The notes under the pieces were generated by a model, which was given only the letters and a program-made list of their open reading frames with translations, did no database searches and was not told the origin of the DNA. 64,000 nucleotides of DNA from Paraphysoderma sedebokerense (Eukaryota > Blastocladiomycota > Physodermatomycetes > Physodermatales > Physodermataceae). Numbering within the stretch: position 1 is the stretch's first letter; each line of letters opens with the position of its first letter. This document shows, in pieces, positions 11,101 to 22,559 of the stretch. The position numbers and the translations under genes are program-made. The stretch covers positions 62,001 through 126,000 of the forward strand of contig JAHLJZ010000038.1 of NCBI GenBank assembly GCA_025602915.1. The letters are read 5' to 3'.

Positions 11101-14100
11101 CGGTACACTTGGAACGGAGTTCAACGAGTTCTTTTTCGAGTTTACGTCTGATTTCTTCCAATTCGGCACCTTTCTGGGTAGCATCGGTTTGGTATTTCTG
11201 ACGAAGAGCTTCGAGGTCTTGAGTTTTCTGAGCAAGCTTGCGGTTAAGATCATCCTTGGCAACCTCTTCGGCATCGTATTTAGATTGCAATTCGGACATT
11301 TCAGCTGCAAGTTTCTTTCGTTGGGATTCAGCGTTGGTGAGTTTACGGAGCTGTTCATCCAATTCTTCCTTAGCCATATCGAGTTGCTTTTGAAGGCTCG
11401 TCTTTTCGCGTTCGAGTCTGGCGGAATTCTGATCAGCATCATCAGAGCGAGATGCCAAGGAGGCGATTTGACGTTCAAGCGCCTCTTTGCTTGCTTTTAG
11501 ATCATTGACATTGGTTTCAAGATCGTGAACAGCAGTTTTTGCAGCTGACAAATCACCTTCGAGTTGACGCTTAGCTTTGTCCAATTTGTTTCTGGCACCC
11601 AAAGCTTCGTCCAACTCAAGTTGGGTATCATTCGCCTTCTTTTCAAGAGTAGATTTAGCCTTCAAAAGATTATCTCTTTCGAGTTTAACGTCATCGGATT
11701 CTTTCTTAAGAGAATCAATAGTAGCGCTACTCTTCTTGCGGGTATCTTCAAGTTCAGCTTGTAATGCAGCGAGCTGATTCTTGAGATCTTGCAATTCGGT
11801 TTCACGAAGACGACGAAGTTCAGTCTGTTTGCTTTCTTCTCCGGTCTTATCCTCAACGAGACGTTTGAGTTCATCCAATTCAGTTTCAATTCTCTTCTTT
11901 TGCTTCATCAACTTTTCACGCTCAGCCTTTTCAGTGTCCAACTCAGACTCGACATTGGACAATTTACTTTGCAAGTCACGTTTTTGTCTGTCAATCATTT
12001 CTTTGTCTTGACTCTCATTACCAAGCTGTGATGATAAAGCAGACAATTCACTTTCCTTCTTCTTCAAAGCGGTTTCCAATTCGGATTTGACGCGAGACAT
12101 ATCAGCCAAATTGTCCTTTGTGGTCTTCAATTCAGCTTCCAATTGAGATCGGCGCTGGTTGAGAGCAGTAATTTCTTGACTTTGCTTTTCGACAGTGTCT
12201 TGAAGATCTTGTAAAGTAGAATCCAATTTCTTCTTTTGTTTCAACAAGTCCGCTTCTTTGCCTTCACCAGCAACGACACGATCTTGGAATTCTTTGAGTT
12301 GAAGTTCGAGACTCTTACGTTCATGTTCCAATTTCTGAGCAGTTTGAGTTTCGGTTTGTAATTCTGATTCGAGTTTGCGAATTTGGTCGTCTCGAGTAGC
12401 TTTATCTTTCTCCAATCGTTCAACAAGACCTTGTTCTTCGGCAAGGCGTTCTTTGGTTTCTTTAAGTTCGAGCTCATAACGGACTTTAAGCTTTTGCGTC
12501 TCTTCGAGGTTGGCCTCTAATTGTTCGTATTCTTGATTCAAGCTCTTCAACTCGTCTTCCAAGCTAACGACACGTTGTTGCGTGCGAGACAAAATTTCGG
12601 CTTGATCGGAGGAAGCACTTCTTTCAGATTTCAGCATCTCTTCCAATTGCTTCTTTTCATTTTCCAACTGAGATCGCAGAGCATCAAGTCGTGATTTTTC
12701 TTCTTGTTCTCTTTGAGCCTGCTCCTTAAGTTCATTAAGGGCCTCTTCTTTCTTACGAAGTTCTTCGTCAACACGAGTAACGTTGAGAAGTGGCTTGATC
12801 TTGGAGTACATTCTCCACCAAGACCATTCACGAAGTTGGACATAAATTCTAGCATTACGTTGAATTATGCGAATGGCTTTGACTTGATCCAATTTCTTGC
12901 GATGAAGTTTGCGAGCAAGATGACCACGGCAGTGAGCCTGGAAGCCAGAAAGAATCTTGGACAGCTTGTGGTCTCGGACTTCTTCCAATTCGGCCAACTA
13001 AGATAAATGCATTAACTCAATGATCAAGGGAGAGACAGACTATTCAAAATAATACATACCACACCAGCGCGGAAGAAGACTTTGCTGTTACCAATACGGT
13101 ATTGATTAGGGTCCAAATTCAAAGACTCCAAAAGAGTTTGAGTAGCTTTTCGACCGTCCATGAAACCTTTCGGGATAAGTCCAGGAGAGAGGATTTCGTA
13201 TCGTTGACGGAATTCGGCAAAAGCCAAACGATTGGGGAAACCTGCACGACAGATTCGGATACCTTCCAAGACACCATTGCAGCGCAACTGGTCAAGGACA
13301 AGGGTAACATCGATTTTGCCGGGTTTCTTTTCTTCGTTGGGAATGATACAACGAACGAAATGAGGTTGAGTGGAGTAGAGTTGATTCATGAGGGAGATCA
13401 ACTGCTCTTTATGCCTTTGGGCAACAGTGCGGAAAGCACCTTTCTTGACGAGATTCTTGGAACCACGGTTTTCTTCACCATCACCAAGGAAGTCGGAGAA
13501 CAAGTCAGCGACGAATTTTTCGGTGGATGTAGCGAGGAGACGAGTAATGTTCTCATTGAGCGGATCTTTGTTTTTGTCTAGCCAACCGGTGGTACGATAT
13601 TCAACTTTACCAGCGTAGTGATGCAAGATGAATCCGTCTTGGAAACGAGGAACTTCGTATTTTGCAGACTTTCCTTTCCACAAACCGTTGAGTTTTTCGG
13701 TAAAGGTCTTATCGGTGGCCTTGGGCATGACACAGTCTTCGTCAAGCAAAGACAAGATACCGATAGGCTATTAAGAAGTATATTAGTACATGTCTTATGA
13801 AAGAGTTCAAAAGTTAACTTACGTTGGTCTTTTCGATCAAGTCGATAGTGGGTTGAAGATCGAGACCGAAGTCAATAAATTTCCATTCAATGCCTTCGCG
13901 TTTATATTCTTCTTGCTCGAGGATGAACATATGGTGATTGAAGAATTGTTGAAGACGTTCGTTGGTGTAGTTAATGCAGAGTTGTTCGAATGAGTTGACC
14001 TAAAAGAACGACGTTAGGACCTGTTTCACACGAATGCTGCGAAAACAAATTGCATACCTCAAAGATTTCAAAACCAGCAATATCGAGAACACCGATGAAA

Positions 14101-15960
14101 GTGCTTCTGCTGGTAGGTCTATCCAAAGCGATATTGATCTTATCTACCAATTTGCCAAACATTCTTTCATAGAGGGCTCTGGCCAGAGCTTCAAGGGAAT
14201 ACAGCACTTGTTCCACATTTCTGGCTTGGGTTACCCATTCACGACCGGCTTTGACTCTGGGTTTCAATAGACCCTTGACAAATTCACCAACAGGCAAACC
14301 AAGAACGTGACAAACTTTTTCGGCCACGGTTTGGTTGGTAAGCTGTGCCTGATCTTCGCGATCATTGACAGCGGTAATGTTACCGAGATGAAGAACAGCA
14401 GCGACCACTCTGAAGAAGTCCATCTGATCCTCCGGTGTGAAACCCATGATTTTCATGGCGTCCTATTGAAGAGTAGGCATCCGTTGGAAGTCAGTTAAGA
14501 TACAGGGTGGCACTCAAGGAGAGAATAATTAGTACGAACCGTTAATGCTTTGAAATCAGCAGCATCATCGACTCCGTCAATATTCTTGTTTGAATTCTTG
14601 GTGTAAGTGTAATCACTAAGTGCGCCATCCAACAACAACGACTCTGTTTTGGCATATTAAGACAATTGTTAGAACTATGGAAACTATACATAGATCAATA
14701 GGAACAGATACGCACTTTTAACATCGGCTGAGGCACCTTTCATGAGTTGATAAAAGATATGATAGCTCCTCTCCTTTGCGGTTTGATGAGTGACACGTGA
14801 TTTTTCAAGCAAGTATCTCTCAATGTTGGCACCAGAAATGTGGCCAGCGGTATTGAATTCAATACGAATAAATTTCCCCTACACAAGGTAAATCCGGGAT
14901 TAGCTTGACATATCAAATACAGTGAATGTAAAGAAGATGGAGAGGAACTTACGAAACGGGAGGAGTTGTTGTTTCGGATGGTTTGAGCATTACCGAAGGA
15001 TTCCAGAATAGGATTGGCTTGCAGAATTTGTTGTTCAAGAGTACCTTGTCCGGCAGATCTCGAGCTGTCGGCGGCGATGGAAGTCAAGTATTGGATGACT
15101 TTCTTGGTGTTTTCAGTTTTACCAGCACCAGATTCACCGCTTCAAGGAAGGAAGAAGTAACACGTCAAAGATCGTACAGCAGTACGTCCAACAAATTCAA
15201 ATACTTACGTAACCAAGATAGATTGATTCTCTCTGTTTTGAAGCATATCACGATAAGATGCATCAGTAACAGCATAAACATGAGGAGGCATTTCAACCCG
15301 TTTCTTGTTCTTGTATGACATCACGACTTGGTCGGAGTAGATAGGAAGTCTATGGTAAGGATTGACAGCGACCAAGAAAAGTCCGGAATAAGTCTGTTTT
15401 AAGATATTGATAAAATCGAGAATGTTATTATTTCAGCCACCGACGCTTAATGTCACCCTTTCCCCCATTCAGCCGCCAGCGAGGAGGAAGGGTGAAGAAG
15501 CAAAGAGGAACTACTCACGTAGATGAGATTGGATAAGTATCTAAGGCGCAAATTATGTACAACGGAAGCTTCGTTGAGATATGCCAAATCTGCCATGTCT
15601 TCGACTTTGTCGAATTTGGGAGGATTCATTTTTTGTGTATCATTAATATTTACAGTTCGTTCCTACATGATATCGTTCAATGGTCGCCATACGAAGCAAA
15701 AATGATAGTTTTTTTTGTCAGTTGAAGGCAAACTACTTTGAAAAAGCGACAAAAGCTATAAAGTCTCTCACCTTGTCATCGTTGGTTTTAACCACTACTT
15801 CGTCTCCATTTTCTTTGGTTATGTAGGCAGCGAGGTATCCTTCATCTTTGTCTGCAACCCAGACCCACTTCTTCTCGCTGAAAGCCGCCATGGCTACAGC
15901 ATCGGCAACCCCCTTCTGTTGCATTGATCTTAGAAAATTGTTTGGATCCTGACTCGACAT
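8140..15960 (-). CDS. Conventional myosin (class II) heavy chain
   Basis: Actin-based motor for cytokinesis and contractile arrays. Exons in transcript order: 15772-15960, 15519-15662, 15209-15393, 14953-15139, 14716-14878, 14540-14643, 14058-14462, 13824-13999, 13060-13767, 8783-12997, 8413-8719, 8266-8345, 8140-8197; they sum to exactly 2307 codons (2306 aa). An N-terminal SH3-like domain ([14 protein letters not shown]) precedes the motor, with P-loop GESGAGKT, switch I NNNSSRFGKF, switch [11 protein letters not shown] and the SH helix region [14 protein letters not shown]. The lever arm has two IQ-like segments ([24 protein letters not shown]). The rest, from about residue 840, is uninterrupted heptad coiled coil. 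Most of it lies in one 4.2 kb exon and is longer than the roughly 1100-residue rod of animal myosin II. The many open frames antisense to the rod are coding shadows. Confidence 0.97.
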
Positions 15961-16391
15961 GGTTGAGACCAGGAATGGAATAAAAAGGGATTTTTAGGAC
16001 GTCACACGCGAGTTTTGGAGAGGATGACTGAATGCGTGGGCGAGAGGATAGAGGGGACGGAGGGGGATATAAATTAATAGTCTATGCTTTAGTGTTCTAA
16101 GACCCGAATAGGGAAGGTGAGGGAGGAGAGGGAGGGAGGGAGGGAGGAGGAAGAGGTCCGAGTTGGGAGACTGTGCTGTCAAGTCTCGTAAGCGGGGCCG
16201 CTTTTGCCAGCTTTTGCCTTCCCTGTCCGCTACGCTAGTACGCTACGCGACTGCCCGTTGTCTAGAGTCACAGACTGCGCTTGGGCGTCCGGCTTCACCG
16301 GCTGTATTAGAAATATCGCAGAGCATCCTCGTGATCACTATCATCATAACTTAAGCAGTTTATTAGGGCACAAATGTGAGGACAAGCTTCT
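15961..16391. promoter_or_regulatory. Myosin II promoter / 5' UTR region
   Basis: 0.43 kb between the myosin start codon and the hydrolase stop codon, both on the minus strand, so it serves as myosin promoter and leader. It contains a purine-rich stretch on the plus strand (about 16110-16153) with a perfect four-run G-quadruplex motif at 16130-16144. On the transcribed-sense strand this is a CT-rich tract, typical of strong fungal promoters. Confidence 0.55.
16130..16144 (+). repeat. G-quadruplex motif (GGGA)3GGG
   Basis: Four GGG runs separated by single A residues, embedded in a longer GGA-rich tract. It lies about 170 bp upstream of the myosin ATG, with the G runs on the strand opposite the myosin sense strand. 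The motif is seen directly; folding is an inference. Confidence 0.75.
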
Positions 16392-17866
16392 TTATACAGA
16401 ACGCTTCCTCATCCAGTCCATGATGTCCTTGAACATCGCCTGGGCCTTTGGTTCAACATACAGATCATGCTGACAATTCTTGTAAACTTGAAAAATTTTA
16501 TCCCTCGACCCAATGCGTTCAAAAACCAATTTCGAACTCTTTATACAACAAACTGGGTCTTCATCGCCGTGACCGAAAAACAACGGAACAGTGATCTCAC
16601 TCAGGTTTTGGGATAGGTCAAGCATGGCATCTTTAATCGCTAACCCAGTGCCAACTCTTATTCGTCCATGATAAGTTAACGGATCCTCAAAAAACTCTAT
16701 GGTATATCTCAGTTCCGTGCATCCTTGACCCCGATGCGCTTCCACGAGTGGCAATCTAGGAAGAAAATATCGAATGATCGGGGCAACCAAATGTGCGATA
16801 AGAGGTGGATTTGAGGAAGGAGCCAGTGTAATGGCGGGACAGAGGGAGATGAGTCCGTGAATGGTAGACGGGTATTTTCGTGCGTATTGCATGGCAACTA
16901 TAATAATTGTACTTAAACTTGAGAACACATTCTCCCAAGACTTGCATGAATCGAAATTCGAATTACCTAAGCCTCCAAATGAAGCGCCCATCAGGAATAT
17001 CTTGGTACTGAACGCGGGTATATCGTGATTCAACTGGGACAAGGAGTTGATTTTTTGAATATTTGCAATGACCGCACCCACCAGTTCAACCTGCTCATCC
17101 ACTGAATCAAAGTATGCGTGCAAACCATCAGCTAATGATAAAGACATGACGTCAATGTTAAAATTCGGATACAATTAGACAAAATGAAATTCTTCTGAAC
17201 TCATACTTCGCCCAAATCCGAACATATCCGGAGCCTAAGGTGATCAAGAGTCAGTGGTGGGCAGAGTCAAGCTTCTGAGAGCGGGAAAGGATCGTACATG
17301 CACTCTATATCCCTGTTGGATAAATTTGGTCGCGAATCTAGCAAATCGACCACCTAATTGAAAGATCCAAAAAGAAGAATAAGTACATGATTGAATGGGC
17401 GACGGTATTGACAGAACGGACCATAGTCATTCAACCCATGCAACACCAAGACATCTCCTTTCAACTCTCTATCTAACTCTCCGTCGTACCAAGTTTGATA
17501 ATAAATAGATCTTCCCCTCAACTGTATCCAATGCTCAGTTGTGAAATACGGCGGCTTTCTCAAGAAAGACTCTGAGGGATGGGGCGGCAAAGAGGAGCGA
17601 CCGTACGTTAGATCCGACGGTTTGTGTTGGAAGGAGGAAATGAGTATTGGTTCAGCAAAGACAAAGTACAGCTCGGACACGAAGTTGACTACATTTGACA
17701 GGAGGGGGAATTTTCTGTATATGATTGGTTTAATGGGCGGGAGCAATAAATAGAGCCTGAGAGATAGTGTGCGAATGAAGCGATAGAAGCCGACAAACCA
17801 GTCCCTGGAGAGGCGAGGATGCGGAAGAGTGTTTGAGCGGGGCAAGTGCGACTGCTGCGACGACAT
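16392..17866 (-). CDS. Alpha/beta hydrolase, monoglyceride-lipase-like
   Basis: Serine hydrolase of the lysophospholipase/monoacylglycerol-lipase type. Exons: 17422-17866, 17298-17353, 17207-17234, 16967-17131, 16392-16897; 399 codons plus stop. Conserved blocks include VLVLHGLNDYGGRFARFA (oxyanion HG), APDMFGFGRTDGLHAYF across two junctions, nucleophile elbow GASFGGL, acid GHGDEDPV and catalytic His in NCQHDLYVEP, so the Ser-Asp-His triad is complete. The N-terminus has hydrophobic stretches (residues about 25-75) that may anchor it to a membrane. Exon 3 is only 28 nt. The last intron (16898-16966, 69 nt) is in frame and stop-free, but splicing it restores the family motif GGLVAMQYA. It shares its promoter with UVSSA. 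Confidence 0.9.
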
Positions 17867-18105
17867 GACTGTACCCTTAATCCTCTAGAGTCTAGTGGTC
17901 GATGCAGATGTTGCTGCAGATGTGGTTGTTGCTGTTGATGTGGAGGGGGAATAGCATCTCCGGCGTGCCTTGTGCCAGAGCGAGAATGCCCACAGATTGG
18001 CCTGGCACCGAATTACAATAGTCACGTGTCTTGTCATTACCATCACGTGTCTGGCGAATTGCCCTGGCTCGCATCTCTTCTGCGCACTGAAATCAGAATG
18101 CATTC
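17867..18105. promoter_or_regulatory. Bidirectional promoter hydrolase / UVSSA with two CACGTG boxes
   Basis: 239 bp between divergent start codons. Two palindromic E-boxes CACGTG lie at 18023-18028 and 18044-18049, exactly 21 bp apart (two helical turns), in matching contexts (TCACGTGTC.. and TCACGTGTCT). CACGTG is the core recognised by bHLH factors such as Cbf1/Pho4/USF relatives. The boxes are seen directly; their use is an inference. Confidence 0.6.
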
Positions 18106-20933
18106 ATGGACGATGAAAGGGCTGTCCTCAGAGATCTCGTTGCTGATTTGACCACTTCCGGCAACCCTTCCCTCGATGTCGACAAGCTCAAAGTACCCTT
18201 CTTATACTGATGGCCCCGCCTGGAACTGCTAGTCCGACTCACTAACTAATTACTATCGCTATCATCTAGTGTCTCAAGAAGATAGTAAGAAAATCCGATT
18301 CGAACATCGAGGTTGCATTTGATCTTATCTTCGAACAGTTGAAGAAAAAACATTCACAGGTACTTTCAGGCAATCAGCACGCTCAATCTATACTCCTCTG
18401 ATGCGGTGAAAATCGTTTCTCCTGGTAGATCCGCTATCCCTGTGTTCTCATCATAGATGAGCTGTTCAATCGAAGTCATGCCTTTCGAATCAAGCTATGC
18501 TCGGATCTGTACAATTATATGAGGTTGACTTGTGGTACTAGAGATGCCAAACTTCCGCCGCCGCTCGAGATTTCTAAGCTAATGAAAGACAAAGTAATCC
18601 AACAATTTGTTGCTTGGAACAGAAAATATGGACAAGTGTACAAAGAAGTAAGTGGAAGGCTTATTGGATCTTTGAAAATCATCCGGTATTGATATCAGCT
18701 GCCAATTCTTATAGCTAGCATTAGCATACGATTACCTCCAAAGCAATTTGAACGTGAATATAGCCGCAGTCACTGCTGCCGAGAGGGAGCGCCGAGAGAA
18801 AGAAGAGCGTGTAAAACGTCAAAAGCAGGAGAAATATCTAAGAGTTGTTCAAGAAATGGAGGATGTGGAACAGGCGATTGAAGAGAATCTGCAGCGAATG
18901 GTATGGCGGTTCAAAAGTCGTTCCCTCAGTTCTATCTCAGTATTAAATGAAGCAATTATGATAGAATGCTTGCTTCGAAATATTAGTGCCGAAAATTGAA
19001 GATTTGTTTGAAACTAGGCCAGACGATATTCATGATCCTGTATCGGCCCAAGCTAGGGCAGAGCCTTCCGAAATTTACGGTGCTCAGGATGGGCAAGTCA
19101 CCTATAAAGAGGTATTAAACTTGAATAACTCCAATTTTTCAAATTTTTGTCTCGATTAATCCACGTAATCTTAGATTGCCGACACTTTCGGGCTCGGTTC
19201 AGCGAATTATAGAATCACCATCGATTTGCCAAAAGCTCGGTCGGTATTGGACGAAACGAATGAGAATCATGCACTTTTTGAAACATTGCGAGAATGTTAT
19301 AAACTTTTGTTAGTTAAACATGTAGAGATACTGAACAGATGGAGTGACTCTGTCGTCAAGGCTGATGTTGAGGTGAGACTGCTGTCAACAAAACGTTTGC
19401 GCTATTCGACGAAGAATGTTGACTTTATTATAAAAAGGAGAAACGAAATCAAGAGGTCATACTGAAACGAATAATAGACCTTAAGAATAGGGTACAGGAA
19501 GCTCGATTGAAATCTGAAGACCTCGGTATTACCTTGGGCTCCACCACCAGTCGACAGGCCGAAAGTTCCGACTCGTCTGATGAAGAATTTGAAGAAGTAC
19601 CTGTTCCTGAAACCTCTAAAACATCCCAATTACTCTCGGATGCTTCATTTAGTCCAGCCACAGAGAGACGACAAAGCAAGAAACCTTCGGCCAATGTAAC
19701 AACCACTGGAATGCTGCCCGCTAGCAGCATGTTCAGTAATTTCAAACATATGGATTATGGTCCATTGGACCCGACATTGCCCCCGGCGAATCAATCCATC
19801 GTTTCAAATAGTGCAACTGCCTCAGCTAGTAAAGATGGGAACCAAGCATCTGGTACGTTGCCGTATCTGTATACTGTGAAATCTGGCTAATCATACATCA
19901 ACAGGTTTATTTGAATCTGCGCCTGTTCTTGATTTTCATGCCCTTCAGTACTGGGATAAAAAAGAGATGCAGTTTAATACTTCTGGTATTGGTATGTATG
20001 TTATACTATCTTTTGCTTACTTTCGTATCATCATGCACTCTTGAAATTTAACAAGGCTGCACCTTCAACAGAGCCATCGCATTTTTTTGGTACTGGTAGT
20101 GGTGATAATTTGGTTCCGAAAGAAACGTTGGAAAGATTAAAAATGAGAACCTCATACTTTGAAGCTAGAATGCCGAAGCCGAGGGTAATCGTTTTTATCG
20201 CAATACATGTCGGTATAGAATTATTATTAATTGCGCATTTTTCAAAATCACATTTACCTAGCATTGTCGCACACCGCTTCCCAATGGCAAACTTTGTCCA
20301 CGTCGTGACATTTTTGAATGCCCTTTCCATGGAATTATCATTGATCGCGACGAAACAGGTGTTCCTATCGATTCTTATACTCTTTCAATGGATTCCTCTT
20401 CATCAGACTTGAATACTCCGTCTCTATCATCATCTTCGAACTTAAACCCTTTGCCTACCACTGAAATCGATTCTTCATCATCTATAATCCCCTCTAAACG
20501 ACCTCTCCCAGAAACAGAGTCAAGAGACGCAAACCTCATGGAAATTTTTAGCGGTGCTGCACCTGGATTTTACAGGTCTAAAAGCTCAAGTATATTCGAT
20601 GCAGACACGTTTGAAGAAATAACAGAATCCTCTCAATCTATACCCGCTGATTCATTCACAAATTCAACGTTAAACTCAAGTTCGTCGATATCTGGATTCT
20701 CTGTTGCGTCATCTTCCTCCTTTTCAAAGAAAGGCAAGATACGTGAGGTAGCACGAAGAGACAAAAAGGAGAAAAAGAAGGGGCCTGGTCTAGTGAACCT
20801 GAAGAAAAAAGAGACCGTGAAAGATAGGTTGGAAAAAAAGTTGAGTGAGAGCAAAAGAGTACGAGGTGTAAATGAGAGCTTGAAATATGAGGAAGATATG
20901 AAAGGGAAGGACAAGAAAGCTTTTGCGTGGTGA
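18106..20933 (+). CDS. UVSSA: UV-stimulated scaffold protein A homologue
   Basis: Adaptor of transcription-coupled nucleotide excision repair that binds stalled RNA polymerase II/CSA and recruits TFIIH. Exons: 18106-18192, 18270-18359, 18429-18647, 18715-18900, 18965-19111, 19175-19372, 19438-19852, 19905-19991, 20072-20184, 20262-20933; 737 codons plus stop. An N-terminal VHS-like helical domain ([16 protein letters not shown]..., about residues 1-140) leads into a charged helix and the conserved [16 protein letters not shown] segment. The DUF2043 region follows: [13 protein letters not shown], then a zinc motif, C-x9-C-x7-C-x2-H, in [15 protein letters not shown] / FECPFHG at about residues 515-540. 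The C-terminal basic helix also fits the family. Exon 7's acceptor is the least certain junction. The length is close to human UVSSA. Confidence 0.93.
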
Positions 20934-21298
20934 TTTAAGTTGATAAATGCAGGTGGGTGTGGTGAGGGCTCTTTTTACAGAGCGTTTCAAACAATCTGAA
21001 ATGAGGCAGCGAAATGATTCCTAGCACCGATTATTATGTTTATTTTCCAACAAAATGTAAAGTATTGTCCATAGCCGAAATCAAAAAATCAAAATGTTCA
21101 AAACTGTATCAGTAGCTCCTCCCAAAGATTTAATACGTTTCATTAACTATTCTATATACAATTTTGCAAGCATGATTGGTATCTAATTGAATTTTAAAAA
21201 ATTATAATCTAATTCATGTGTTGAATGATTAGTCCTTTTAATTATGAAATACACGCAAATGTTGCGGCATTAACAATTAACATTCCCTCCTTCATTGC
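20934..21298. other. Convergent 3' spacer
   Basis: AT-rich 365 bp between the 3' ends of UVSSA (plus) and the Ser/Thr-rich protein gene (minus). No gene or repeat recognised. Confidence 0.6.
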
Positions 21299-22559
21299 TT
21301 ATTCTTTGGGTTTTTCAGCGGCGCAAGTTTTGGTTAAGGCTTTCTCCCTCAACAAATCAGGACAAGGGATTTCGACTCTCAATCCTTTCCATTCTTTTTC
21401 CTTGTATTGTGGTACGGTAACGGTACCTTCTACGGCGGCTTTGAAGACGGTATATTTGGCTTTAACGTCCCATGAGGTTACGATGGCTGGGGATGTTTCC
21501 ATGATGATTCCACCTTCAATGTGAGGGGCTCCGCAAGTTGAGATCACACCGGAAACGACGGGGTCGGGAAGGGTCAAATTGTATCGGTAGAACATGGTCG
21601 GAACGGAAATTGGAACGGAAGCGTTGGCTGGGATGTCAATCGACGAGGCGATACGACGACCACAAGCGAAGGGAATAGTAGCATTGGTTGTATTTGAGGG
21701 GGAGACATAAGATCCCTATTTGATGATTAAGGGAAAGCGAGACAGAGAGATGTATGCGTTAGCTCATTGATTCAGAATCTCAGATGATTTGGTGTCGCAT
21801 TACGAGGATGAAGAATTGAAAAGTAGAAGCTTACGTTAATAGCAAGTTCATACAAGAACCCACTACTATTTTTCTTATAGTTCTCAATGGTCAATCCCAA
21901 ATCAATATCCCATTCGAATCCGGGTTGAGTGTAGTTGATTCTTGGACCGTTGCCCAGGTTTGTTCCAGCCATGTTGAATTGAACAGTAATTCCGTCATCT
22001 TCTTCCGTATCTGCTCCAGCGGGAGACGGATCTCAGCTGAAGTAGGGATTGGTGTCGCTGCAGTAGAAGCGGAGGTAGAAACTGAGCTTGTTGCCGTTGC
22101 GGTGGCAGTTGACCAAGCGTCAGATGAGGAGGTTGATTCCTTGATCGACGCAGAAGTGGCGATGGTGGAATTGATTGTTCCGGTCGATCCGATGGCAGAT
22201 GTCACGGTTGCTTCAGGAGTCGTCGTTCCTACATTCCATGCAGAAGTAGAGGTGGCAGTATTCGCGGATTCAGCTGCGGAAGTCGCCGATCCCCATACAG
22301 TCGATGAGGAATCGACACCGCCGCTTGTGGCAGAGCTGGGAGTCGCAGTACTCCAGACACTACCGGACGAGGAGGCACTCGCGATATCGGAAACGATTAA
22401 ACTGGAGGACGCAGTTCCAGAGGTTGTAGTACTCGTCCAGGTATTCGATGCTTCAGTTTTCTTTTGTGTTGTGGATGAGAGAGACACTGGGAGCTGGGGA
22501 AGAGCAGACGCGAACGCGATGAGCGAGAGAACAAAGATCACTGAAGTCTTGTGGATCAT
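21299..22559 (-). CDS. Secreted Ser/Thr-rich protein with C-terminal beta-type domain (unrecognised family)
   Basis: The N-terminus is a clear signal peptide (KTSVIFVLSLIAFASALP, starting at 22559), followed by about 150 residues dominated by Ser, Thr and Ala, as expected of an O-glycosylated cell-wall or extracellular stalk. The C-terminal part is a folded-looking domain with several N-glycosylation sequons (NTT, NAT, NAS, NLT) and Cys residues (FACGRR, STCGAP, EIPCPD, TKTCAA). A standard intron, 21716-21834, joins ELAIN to GSYVSP. The Ser/Thr stalk and the next block (ITVQFNMAGTNLGNGPRI) are in different frames near 22000-22050 with no convincing donor/acceptor pair, so either an unrecognised intron or a frameshift sits there. 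I do not recognise the family. Confidence 0.7.

Noticed and set aside
8843-12031. Many 60-120 codon plus-strand frames rich in Phe/Leu/Ser
   Set aside because: Antisense shadows of the myosin coiled coil (Glu/Lys/Leu codons read backwards).
9436-12855. Several Lys/Arg/Asn/Leu-rich minus-strand frames
   Set aside because: Out-of-frame readings of the same myosin rod exon; the true frame is one continuous 1405-codon exon.
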